Assembly (NCBI GenBank): GCA_030706735.1
Contig: JAUZNZ010000017.1
Span: 1 to 64,000 of the forward strand
Direction of reading: 5' to 3'
DNA from: Bacteroidota bacterium
Lineage (GTDB): Bacteria > Bacteroidota > Bacteroidia > Chitinophagales > Chitinophagaceae
DNA: 64,000 bases
The position numbers and the translations under genes are program-made. Below, piece by piece: positions 16,719 through 24,334 of the stretch (position 1 is its first letter; each line of letters starts with the position of its first letter). Below the pieces are notes generated by a model. That model did not search any database and had not been told where the DNA came from. It worked only from the letters and a program-made list of their open reading frames with translations.

Positions 16719-17498
16719 ATGCAGGTACCGGTGATGGCCGAACTGGCAGCCAGGGGTGAGAGCCCGGACATCCTTTTCTGGGTCGGCTGCTCCGGCAGCT
16801 TCGACCAGCGGGCGCAAAAGATCACGCGCGCGTTCGCCAGCATTCTCAATAAATTGGGCATTCGTTATGCGGTCCTGGGGAAGGAGGAAATGTGCACGGG
16901 CGACCCGGTACGGAGAGCGGGCAATGAGTTCATGTTCCAGATGATGGCCTACCAGAATATACAGACGCTGAACCGGTATGGGATCAAGAAGGTCGTGACG
17001 GCCTGCCCGCATTGCTTCAACATCCTGTCCAATGAATATAAGGACCTGGGGGGCGATTATGAAGTGGTACATCACAGCGCCTATTTGCAGCAACTGATCG
17101 ACGAAGGGAAGATCGTCATGAAAGAAGGCGGCGTGTTCAAGGGCAAGCGGATCACCTACCATGACAGCTGTTACCTGGGGCGCGCCAATGGCATTTATGA
17201 GGCGCCCCGGAAGGTCCTGGAGGCCCTCGATGCGGAGCTGGTCGAAATGCCGCGTTGCCGGAGCAAGGGCCTTTGTTGCGGCGCAGGGGGCGCGCAGATG
17301 TTCAAGGAGGAGGAAAAAGGAACGATGCGGGTCAATTTCGAGCGTACCGCCGAAGCCATCGATACGGGCGCCAGCATCATCGCGGCGGCATGCCCCTTTT
17401 GCAATACCATGCTGACCGACGGGGTGAAACATGGGGAAAAGGAGGAGCAGGTAAAGGTTATGGACATCGCTGAACTGATCGCCTTGTCAATTGTTTAA
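16719..17498 (+). CDS. CCG-domain (Fe-S) oxidoreductase subunit, heterodisulfide-reductase B/LutA-like
   Basis: The protein has 259 residues and is soluble. Two cysteine-rich CCG-type domains are present. The first has WVGCSGSFD, EEMCTGDPVR and TACPHCFN. The second has HDSCYLGR, SKGLCCGAGGAQMF and AACPFCNTM. Such tandem CCG domains bind a non-cubane Fe-S cluster in HdrB, or a related one in GlpC and LutA. With the membrane 2x[4Fe-4S] protein at 13977-15299 it would form a complete two-subunit oxidoreductase, as found side by side in many Bacteroidota. The substrate, perhaps a disulfide or organic acid, cannot be assigned from sequence. Confidence 0.88.
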   Translation: MQVPVMAELAARGESPDILFWVGCSGSFDQRAQKITRAFASILNKLGIRYAVLGKEEMCTGDPVRRAGNEFMFQMMAYQNIQTLNRYGIKKVVTACPHCFNILSNEYKDLGGDYEVVHHSAYLQQLIDEGKIVMKEGGVFKGKRITYHDSCYLGRANGIYEAPRKVLEALDAELVEMPRCRSKGLCCGAGGAQMFKEEEKGTMRVNFERTAEAIDTGASIIAAACPFCNTMLTDGVKHGEKEEQVKVMDIAELIALSIV

Positions 17499-17512
17499 AA
17501 GTTGTATCTTGG
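17484..17512 (+). promoter_or_regulatory. Promoter for the gene at 17521
   Basis: TTG at 17484-17486 and TATCTTGG at 17505-17512 are separated by 18 nt. The pair lies partly within the end of the upstream Fe-S gene. The ATG at 17521 lies 8 nt past the -7 element, again implying a very short or absent leader. Confidence 0.45.
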
Positions 17513-17520
17513 CAGTCCGT

Positions 17521-18054
17521 ATGAATATCGACTATTATAAGGATCAATTACCCAAGGATTTTGCGCCCGATTCCCGTGTCTGGGTGTACCAGTGCAACCG
17601 TCCTTTTACCATGAGCGAGGCCCTGGAGGTCGAAGAGATGTTGCAGGGATTCGTCAAGGTCTGGCACTCTCATGGGGAGCCGGTCAGGGGTTATGGGAAC
17701 CTGTTCTTCGGGCAGTTCGTGGTGCTTATGGCTGACGAGTCAAAGGGAAGCGTGAGTGGTTGCAGCACAGACAGTTCGGTACATATCATCAAGGAGATTG
17801 AACGCCGGTTCGCTGTGCGACTTTTCGACCGTGTGCTGCTGGCTTTTTATGTGAAGGATGCCGTGCAATTGCTGCCCATGTCGCAATTACCGTATGCGCT
17901 GGAAAATAAGCTGATGACACCGGATACCCTCTATTTCGACAATACCATCCGTAATAAAGCGGAATTAGAGGCAAGATGGTTGAAACCTATAAAGGACAGT
18001 TGGTTAGAGAAAAGATTGCGTTCGAGGCTGGCGGCCGTTCCGGGGATGCGGTAG
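17521..18054 (+). CDS. Conserved hypothetical protein of Bacteroidota
   Basis: The protein has 177 residues. The start is chosen at the ATG at 17521 (MNIDYYKDQLPKDFAP) rather than an in-frame ATG ten codons upstream, because the promoter motif falls between them. There is no signal peptide. Recognisable stretches are SRVWVYQCNRPFTMSEALEV, SHGEPVRGYGNLFFGQFVVL and GCSTDSSVHIIKEIER. Relatives in Bacteroidota are often labelled ABC transporter ATPase, yet no Walker A, Walker B or signature motif is present, so that label is not supported. The function is unknown. Confidence 0.75.
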   Translation: MNIDYYKDQLPKDFAPDSRVWVYQCNRPFTMSEALEVEEMLQGFVKVWHSHGEPVRGYGNLFFGQFVVLMADESKGSVSGCSTDSSVHIIKEIERRFAVRLFDRVLLAFYVKDAVQLLPMSQLPYALENKLMTPDTLYFDNTIRNKAELEARWLKPIKDSWLEKRLRSRLAAVPGMR

Positions 18055-18092
18055 TACGGACGGAGGGGCCGGTTGGGCCGATATTTTGATAC

Positions 18093-18165
18093 GCGGGAGT
18101 AGCTCAGTTGGTAGAGCGGCAGCTTCCCAAGCTGCAGGTCGCGGGTTCGAACCTCGTCTTCCGCT
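18093..18165 (+). tRNA. tRNA-Gly (anticodon CCC)
   Basis: A 73-nt cloverleaf. The acceptor stem is GCGGGAG/CTTCCGC with one G-T pair, followed by discriminator T73, typical of tRNA-Gly. The D arm contains AGCTCAGTTGGTAGAGC. The anticodon stem GCAGC/GCTGC encloses loop TTCCCAA, giving anticodon CCC for GGG codons. The T arm is GCGGG TTCGAAC CTCGT. The 3' CCA is not encoded. Confidence 0.97.
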
Positions 18166-18177
18166 CATTTGATCTTG

Positions 18178-18203
18178 ACCCCGGGTTTTGGCCGGGGTTT
18201 TTT
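18178..18203 (+). terminator. Rho-independent terminator after tRNA-Gly
   Basis: A perfect 7-bp stem, ACCCCGG and CCGGGGT, with a 7-nt loop is followed by five further T residues. Confidence 0.85.
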
Positions 18204-18244
18204 AATTGGCGGCATTTCGTAGATTGGATGATCAAATCTACCAT

Positions 18245-18682
18245 ATGATCCGCAAGCATTTTCTAAAAAACCTCCTCCCCCTGCCTTTCCTGGGCGGCGC
18301 GTCGCTTCGTGGAGAAAAGAAATTGAAGATCTTCATCAAGAGCGCGTGGGGTTCGGATGATCCGACGAAAGCGTCGTTCCCCTTCCTGCATGGCAGTGCG
18401 CTGGCCGAAGCCGGTCATGAAGTGCAAATATTCCTGCTTGGCGAGGGGGTCGGCCTGATGAGGGACAGCACCCTGAATGCCATTACACCTGTCGGCTGGC
18501 CTCCCCTGAAGGAGATATTGCCCAAGGTGCTGGCCAATAAGATCCAGATCTATGCCTGTGGCGCCTGCTGCAAGGCCCGGGGGATTGTGGCGACCGACCT
18601 GGAGAATAAGAACGCCAAATTCGGCAATCCGCAGATATTCGTCGGCTTGACGGAATGGTGTGATAAGATTATTACGGAATAG
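18245..18682 (+). CDS. DsrE/DsrF-like family protein
   Basis: The start is chosen at the ATG at 18245 (MIRKHFLKNLLPLPFLGG), 145 residues. The hydrophobic start may act as a signal sequence. The body has the DsrE fold elements: KLKIFIKSAWGSDDPTKASF, then AEAGHEVQIFLLGEGVGLM, and a cysteine loop IYACGACCKARGI containing C-x2-C-C. DsrE-type proteins carry sulfur or act as small redox proteins, but no tus or dsr genes are nearby. It follows the tRNA terminator and is convergent with the CHU_C-domain gene. Confidence 0.82.
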   Translation: MIRKHFLKNLLPLPFLGGASLRGEKKLKIFIKSAWGSDDPTKASFPFLHGSALAEAGHEVQIFLLGEGVGLMRDSTLNAITPVGWPPLKEILPKVLANKIQIYACGACCKARGIVATDLENKNAKFGNPQIFVGLTEWCDKIITE

Positions 18683-18687
18683 CCGCC

Positions 18688-20478
18688 CTATCGCAGCAGC
18701 AACACCGTGCCGCGGCGGAAGACCTTTTGTTTGGTGTCGGTATTGATGTAATGCACGGACCAGATATAGGGGCCGGCGGGCATGCGGGCGCCGCGGAAGT
18801 TGCCGTCCCAGCCGGTCTCGGGGTCCTTCGTTTCGAAGACGAGCTCGCCATAACGGTCATAGATCAAGAGTTGATATTCGCTCATGCGGCAGGCATGCAG
18901 GGCGCGGAAGTGATTGTTCCCAGCGCCTTCGGGGGTAAAGGCATTCGGCAGAAGGAGGTTGCAGGAGCAAGCGGTGAAGTTTACGATGGCAGAGAGAGTG
19001 TCTTTGTTGCAGCCGTTCTGCGCGACGACCCGGTAGAAGCCTGGCACGGTCACGTGGTAGGTATCGCCCGTCGTGAGGCTGTCCTGCCAGGCATAGGTGT
19101 TGGCATTGCCGTTGACCCGCAGCCAATAGTCCTCCCCGTTACACAGATTGGTATCGCCAGCCATCGAGACCTTCAGGCTGTCATTGAAGCTGACCGTCAG
19201 GGTGTCCTTGTAGACGCATTGCCCGACCGTGGCGGTGATGCTATAGGTACCCGGCCGGTATACGAAGTACGTTGACTGGCCGGTCTGATTCTGGTCGTCC
19301 CGCTGCGGCGGAATGGCGGACCAGTTATAGGTGCCTACCCCGAAGTCCGCATCCAGGCTCAGGGTGCTACCCTGGCAGATGGCCGTGTCATGGAAATCGA
19401 GCTGCTTGTCGCCGCGGTAATTGACCTGCACCGTGTCGACGACCTGGCACTGCCCGCCGATGGTTGCGAAGACCCAATACAGCCCGGGGCTGGTGACGGT
19501 AATGGAACTGCCTGTCGCTCCGGTGCTCCAGTCATACGCGGTCCCTGCATGGTTGCCATTGGGGTTTGCATCGAGGACGTAGGCCTGTTTGGGACAAAGC
19601 AGGGTGTCGGGTCCCAAGCTGAAAGAAGGAGCATTGGGCTGGGTGAAGGTAATGCTGACGGTATCTTTATATACCCCGCAGCCGGGCACCGTCACCACGG
19701 CGACATAGGTCCCTCCGGGAGACTGCACGGGCAATTGCGCCTGCTGGAATGGAAGGACGGCGCCGTTAAGGAACCAGGCATATTGTCCATTTTGTGTTGC
19801 CGCATTCAGCTCGAGGTTTTCGCCGTCGCAAAGGATATGATCCTTCCCCAGGTCGATCTTCGGCGTTTCGCTGATATAGACCCCAATGCTATCAGCGACC
19901 TGGCAGCCATCGATGCTTACGGTATACAAGCCTGACTTCGTCACGCGGAGGGTGTCGGTGCGGGTCGTGTCGGGGTCGTTCCATGCGAAGGTAGCGCCGG
20001 GAGCGGCGGGCGCCGTGAGCAAGGTGTCCTGTCCCTGGCATAAGAAGATATCCGGCCCGAAATTGTAGGCCATCGGTGAAACGATCCGAATGGTATCATG
20101 GATGAGGATGGTGTCGGTGCCGTTATTGATGACCCGCAAAAGGATCGGGTACGCGCCGGTGGCGGCAAAGCTGTGCCGGGGCTGTCGAGTAGCAGCCGTG
20201 TTGTAAATACCGGAAGCCGGGTCACCGAAATTCCAATACACTGAAGTCGGAAAGGGCAGACTGTCAAATACCGGAGAATAGAAACTGATGACCGAATTCA
20301 CGCAGGTAGAGGACACGGAAATGGTATCGATGCCGCGGGCGGACGGTGGGGTTTGCCCGATCCGCGAGCGATGGGCGGTTTGCGGGACATGCGCGGAGAC
20401 CTGCCGGAAAGGGGCGATGGAGGCCAGGATGGCCGCGAAGGTGAAGAACAGCGTGATTATGGGCCGGATGCGGATCAT
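18688..20478 (-). CDS. Secreted PKD-like protein with T9SS type B (CHU_C) sorting domain
   Basis: The protein has 596 residues with a signal peptide at about 1-29. Several Ig/PKD-like repeats follow, each with a VYWNFGDP- or YDWSTGA-type core and a DTLxVxxxGxYxVxxxxGC ending (SGLYTVSIDGCQVADSI, PGLYWVFATIGGQCQVVD, PGFYRVVAQNGCNKDTL). The C-terminal about 85 residues form the CHU_C / gliding-motility-associated sorting domain, starting LLPNAFTPEGAGNNHF and ending in a YGELVFETKDPETGWDG module. It is exported by the type IX system, probably to the surface. The ATG overlaps the DUF1501 stop by 4 nt, so both are likely made together. Confidence 0.9.
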   Translation of the reverse strand: MIRIRPIITLFFTFAAILASIAPFRQVSAHVPQTAHRSRIGQTPPSARGIDTISVSSTCVNSVISFYSPVFDSLPFPTSVYWNFGDPASGIYNTAATRQPRHSFAATGAYPILLRVINNGTDTILIHDTIRIVSPMAYNFGPDIFLCQGQDTLLTAPAAPGATFAWNDPDTTRTDTLRVTKSGLYTVSIDGCQVADSIGVYISETPKIDLGKDHILCDGENLELNAATQNGQYAWFLNGAVLPFQQAQLPVQSPGGTYVAVVTVPGCGVYKDTVSITFTQPNAPSFSLGPDTLLCPKQAYVLDANPNGNHAGTAYDWSTGATGSSITVTSPGLYWVFATIGGQCQVVDTVQVNYRGDKQLDFHDTAICQGSTLSLDADFGVGTYNWSAIPPQRDDQNQTGQSTYFVYRPGTYSITATVGQCVYKDTLTVSFNDSLKVSMAGDTNLCNGEDYWLRVNGNANTYAWQDSLTTGDTYHVTVPGFYRVVAQNGCNKDTLSAIVNFTACSCNLLLPNAFTPEGAGNNHFRALHACRMSEYQLLIYDRYGELVFETKDPETGWDGNFRGARMPAGPYIWSVHYINTDTKQKVFRRGTVLLLR

Positions 20479-22043
20479 TTTCTCACTTTAAGGATCGTGC
20501 GTACCTGCTGTACGGATTGATTTTGCAAACGTGCATAGTAGACGCCCGAGGCAAAGCCGGAAAAATCCAGGGTCACATGATAGACTCCCTGCGCATAGGT
20601 TCCGTCTACCGGCACCATGACCAGCCTGCCGGACACATCGAGGATCTGCACCAGGGTGTGGCCGCCGGCGGTCTTGAAGGTCAGGGTCGTCGAAGAAACG
20701 AACGGATTCGGGTCATTGGTGATCAGGCTATTGCCTGCATTGTTGAGGTTGTCGTAGTTATTGTTGCATGCCGTATTCTTCATGAACGGCAGGTATTGAT
20801 AATCCTTAAAGAGTACCGTTTCGACGTCCGTCGGATCGACGCAGAACCAATCGCGCAGGATCGTCGAGTACACGGAGCGAAAATCGTATTGCATCGGCAC
20901 ATTGCTCTCCACGTCGGTCGTGGTAGCCAGGTCGGGATTGTGGCCCAGCACGCCCGTCTGCGAATATTCCCCGAAAATAAATACCGGTTGGGCCGCCCCG
21001 TGGTCCGTGCCGAAACTTCCGTTGGAGATGATCCGACGTCCGAATTCGGAAAAGGTCATGCCCAACACCTGCTTGTCGACGCCCAGGAATTTGCAGTCGG
21101 CCATGAAGGCGCTGATGGCTTCCGAGAGCTGCTGCAGGAGGACGGCGTGGTGTCCGGTCGTCGTATCTCCGCCCTGAACCTGTCCTCCATGCGTGTCGAA
21201 ACCACCCATCGTCACCATATAGACGCGCGTCTTTAGCCCGCCACCAATCAATCGCGCCACGGTCTTGAGTTGTGCGGCCAGGTCATTATCGGCCGGGTAG
21301 CCACCATATTGCCGAGTGACCTTTTTTGCGGCGGCCTCGATGGCGCCGGCATATTTGTTGGTTTGCCTGGCCACGGCGCGCAGGTAGGTCAGCTCATTGC
21401 CCATCGGCGTGTCGGGCTCTGGTTCGGTGATGCCGTTGATGAGATCATAGAATTCGGTATCCGTCGGAACGGCCATGGCCGTGGAACCTCCTGCGGACAT
21501 GAAGACCGGAGAGATCACCGAACCGATCTGGATCGCAAGCGGGTCGGGCATGGTTGGGTTGGGATAGCCCACCGGGAAGTTAGTATAGGTCTGACCCAGG
21601 AAGCGCCCGGTCCAACCCGTATCCAGGAACTGGTCCTCGTCGGCCCCCGTGAGCCAGATGTCCGTGGAACGAAAATGCGAGCCATCGGGAGAAGGATAGC
21701 CGACTGCCTGCAGGATGGCGAGCGAATCGTTGTCGTAGAGAGCCTGAAGCCCCCGCATGGCAGGATGGAGCCCGGTCCTGGCATTATTGGACAAGGTCAG
21801 GATCTTCGATTCGGGGATCGCGATATTGGCGCGGACCTTATAATAATCGCCATACGTGTCGATGGGGATCACGGTATTCAAGCCGTCATTGCCTCCGACC
21901 AGTTGTACCAGCACGAGGACATGATCATTGTCCGTGGCGCCTTCCAGGCCCTTCATGAAGGGCACCCAGGAATAGGCCTTTGCGGGAAACCCTCCCAGAA
22001 AGGCCGCCGGGGCGATCGTGCGTATGAATTCTCTTCTTCGCAT
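20475..22043 (-). CDS. DUF1501 family protein with T9SS type A sorting domain
   Basis: The protein has 522 residues. The N-terminus MRRREFIRTIAPAAFLGG resembles a Tat or lipoprotein-free export signal. The DUF1501 (sulfatase-like fold) core begins LVLVQLVGGNDGLNTVIPID and includes TMGGFDTHGGQVQGG and GMTFSEFGRRIISNGSFGTD, with the HGAAQPVFIFG metal-site-like segment. Residues about 435-522 form a type A T9SS tail (NDPNPFVSSTTLTF through GVYYARLQNQ, ending LKVRK). DUF1501 is nearly always paired with DUF1800, as here, but the biochemical role is unknown. The gene lies 20 nt after the DUF1800 stop. Confidence 0.92.
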   Translation of the reverse strand: MRRREFIRTIAPAAFLGGFPAKAYSWVPFMKGLEGATDNDHVLVLVQLVGGNDGLNTVIPIDTYGDYYKVRANIAIPESKILTLSNNARTGLHPAMRGLQALYDNDSLAILQAVGYPSPDGSHFRSTDIWLTGADEDQFLDTGWTGRFLGQTYTNFPVGYPNPTMPDPLAIQIGSVISPVFMSAGGSTAMAVPTDTEFYDLINGITEPEPDTPMGNELTYLRAVARQTNKYAGAIEAAAKKVTRQYGGYPADNDLAAQLKTVARLIGGGLKTRVYMVTMGGFDTHGGQVQGGDTTTGHHAVLLQQLSEAISAFMADCKFLGVDKQVLGMTFSEFGRRIISNGSFGTDHGAAQPVFIFGEYSQTGVLGHNPDLATTTDVESNVPMQYDFRSVYSTILRDWFCVDPTDVETVLFKDYQYLPFMKNTACNNNYDNLNNAGNSLITNDPNPFVSSTTLTFKTAGGHTLVQILDVSGRLVMVPVDGTYAQGVYHVTLDFSGFASGVYYARLQNQSVQQVRTILKVRK

Positions 22044-22063
22044 AGGGATGCATTAAGTCAGTT

Positions 22064-23692
22064 TTAGGATAGGTGATATTCCGGCAGGTCCATGATGTAT
22101 TTGTAAAGGGATCGCAGCCGGGTATCTACCGTCGTAAAGGCATTCATATCGGACGGATTGGCGATGTAGGCCTGCCAGGCATTCGTCCAGTAAAAATCCG
22201 TGGTCAATCCGCCGAGCAGGATGGATTGCTTGAGCAGTTGCTTCGAACTATCCGAGAGCGGCGGCCTTAGCAGGACATCGAGCGAATCGCTGACCAGCAG
22301 GTTCGGGTCACCGGGCGCGGGCATCAGGCGGGCAAAGGCGATCGGATCGATCTGCAGGGTCGTGCCATTCATCATGTCACCCGTCGTGATGAGCAGGTCC
22401 GTATAAAAATTACGTTCGGTGTAGGTCACGGAATTGATCCATAACTCATGGTATTCCGGGGCCTGATAATACGCCGGCCAGCCCGCTACGAGGGTAATGG
22501 CCATGATCTCCTGCTGCAGGACGATGGAGCGCTGCAGGAGCATATTCCACGCGTCGTATTGCGCGGCGGGCGAGGAGGCATCGGGCAACTTGAGCTGGAA
22601 TTCGCGAGCCAGGCCGATCAGGAGGTCGAGCGGGCTTTTGATGATGCATGCGCCGGAATTGACGAGGTCGAAAAAATGCTGGCTTTTCAGGAGGGTGGAC
22701 ATGACCGAGGTGATATTGTAACCGCTCGTTCGGAAAAGGGTCGCCAGGGGAGTGATGATGTTTGCTTCGATGCTGTCGTCGATGATATAATAGACGAAAA
22801 AGCGGTAGAGCTTGCGGCAAATGAACTTCGCCGATTCGTCGGTGCCGAAGATCATCGCCAGCATATCGTCCAGCTCCCCGGCCCCAGCCGGCCCGGAATA
22901 GCCGGTGACGATATGGTTACCATAAAAACCGGAGAAGTTCTTGTTCTTATCGTCGTGGGTACCGGCCTGGAAGACATAGTTGTAGTTCCCGTCGATCGTG
23001 TGACCGGTCAGCACGCGCGCGGCGGCGTGCACATCGTCCTGTATGTAGGCGGACCCGCTCCCCTTCCCGATCGTGTAGAGTTCCTGCAGTTCGCGGCCGT
23101 AATTCTCATTCGGCGCGGTGTTGACGTTGGTGTTCCCATTCAGGTAGATGAGCATGGCCGGGTCGAGCGTGATGGCCCTGACCAGTTGCTGGAAATTGCC
23201 GAGGGCATTCTGGCGAAGCGTCAGGTATTGGTTGTACCAGAGCTGCGCTGGGATATCCGAAAAGTGCTGGGTGGCGTCCATCGCAAAGTGGTTATGCCAG
23301 AACAGCGTCATCTTCTCATGGATGGAGCGGCCGGGATTGAGTAGCTGTCCGATCCACCAGCATTGAAGGGAATTGAGCCGGCCGCTGTTCAGCACATCGT
23401 CCTGATAGAGCAGCCCCTGGTCGATCCAGGTTGCGTAGGCGGCGACCCCGGTGGGATCCGCTCCGTAATTGTTCAGCGGTTTGCTGGCGGGCGTGGCGGT
23501 CGGCTGCAACAGGGTGTCCACTGCCTGCGAGGGCGTCATCGCTTTGAAGGACGCGATGTCCTGCACGGTGGCGCCGAATAAGGTACGCTTCAGCAAGTGC
23601 ACGACCTGCGGAGTGCCCCAATCTCCCGAATAGGGTGTAAGGCCAGCGGGACTACCCGGCATGGCGCCTGGCTGTTTAATAGGTTGTTCCAT
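22064..23692 (-). CDS. DUF1800 family protein
   Basis: The start is chosen at the ATG at 23692 (MEQPIKQPGAMPG), 542 residues; a longer frame of 41 codons would overlap the preceding lipoprotein gene and has no coding character. The family core is evident: VVHLLKRTLFGATVQDI, KMTLFWHNHFAMDA (HNHF), NENYGRELQELYTIG and HAAARVLTGHTID. DUF1800 proteins are found with DUF1501 partners in many Bacteroidota and Planctomycetota. No activity is established. No clear signal peptide is visible at the chosen start, which is odd for a partner of an exported protein. Confidence 0.9.
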   Translation of the reverse strand: MEQPIKQPGAMPGSPAGLTPYSGDWGTPQVVHLLKRTLFGATVQDIASFKAMTPSQAVDTLLQPTATPASKPLNNYGADPTGVAAYATWIDQGLLYQDDVLNSGRLNSLQCWWIGQLLNPGRSIHEKMTLFWHNHFAMDATQHFSDIPAQLWYNQYLTLRQNALGNFQQLVRAITLDPAMLIYLNGNTNVNTAPNENYGRELQELYTIGKGSGSAYIQDDVHAAARVLTGHTIDGNYNYVFQAGTHDDKNKNFSGFYGNHIVTGYSGPAGAGELDDMLAMIFGTDESAKFICRKLYRFFVYYIIDDSIEANIITPLATLFRTSGYNITSVMSTLLKSQHFFDLVNSGACIIKSPLDLLIGLAREFQLKLPDASSPAAQYDAWNMLLQRSIVLQQEIMAITLVAGWPAYYQAPEYHELWINSVTYTERNFYTDLLITTGDMMNGTTLQIDPIAFARLMPAPGDPNLLVSDSLDVLLRPPLSDSSKQLLKQSILLGGLTTDFYWTNAWQAYIANPSDMNAFTTVDTRLRSLYKYIMDLPEYHLS

Positions 23693-23729
23693 GGTACCGA
23701 TGTTATGGGCCCGCATGCGCGGGCCTTTA

Positions 23730-24209
23730 TCAATCCTGAAAGGCAGCAGAAAAGGATCCTCCCGATAACCGGATGCTGTCCGTTCCATTGACCACATGGC
23801 AATCGAAGCTGCCACTCACCAGGCTGCCGGATTTCTTCGGGAATTTATCTATCTGCGCGAAATTGCTACTGTCTTTTGTATTGTGAAATGATCTGCCGGA
23901 AGCATCCACGTAGGTCACCAGCAGGCTATCGCCGCGGTAGCGTCCTGTCGTATCGCCGATGACGCGCAGACTGATGCTGCCCGTTTTAGACGAGGTGTCG
24001 GCATATTGCCCGGAGATCAATGTCGTTTGTGTATTGGATACATCCTGGATGAAAGCGAGATCGACGGGAAAACTGATGGAGGTGTCCCTTGCGGAAAAGG
24101 AAAAGGAAGACCGGATAACAGGGGTCAGCGTACCCTCGCTCTTTTTACAGGCGAACAGGGTGCAACAGCATGCCAGTACAGGCGTTAACAGGTATCGGTA
24201 TTTCATCAA
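23730..24209 (-). CDS. Small lipoprotein, function unknown
   Basis: The protein has 159 residues. The lipoprotein signal MMKYRYLLTPVLACCCTLFAC is followed by KKSEG; Cys21 is the likely lipid anchor. The rest is beta-rich and Ser/Thr-rich, with SFSFSARDTSISFPVDLAFI and GSFDCHVVNGTDSIRLSGG. No known domain was recognised. It is the first gene of the leftward cluster DUF1800, DUF1501, CHU_C, 37 nt before the DUF1800 start, and may share their transcript. Confidence 0.65.
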   Translation of the reverse strand: MMKYRYLLTPVLACCCTLFACKKSEGTLTPVIRSSFSFSARDTSISFPVDLAFIQDVSNTQTTLISGQYADTSSKTGSISLRVIGDTTGRYRGDSLLVTYVDASGRSFHNTKDSSNFAQIDKFPKKSGSLVSGSFDCHVVNGTDSIRLSGGSFSAAFQD

Positions 24210-24334
24210 GGTCAGTTTTGGCCAGGGTCATAGGGCGGAAGCTGCAAGCCGAAAGCAGCACCCTTTATTAACAATTTTCAGGCCAAATCTGTGTAAATCG
24301 ACGGCTTCCAGCATCCCCATTCAAACTGACCGCC

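Noticed and set aside
17521-18054. Label of ABC transporter ATPase for this conserved protein
   Set aside because: No Walker A, Walker B or LSGGQ-type motif can be found.
22448-23344. 298-codon + strand frame opposite the DUF1800 gene
   Set aside because: Shadow frame; no motifs, and the minus strand carries the complete DUF1800 core.
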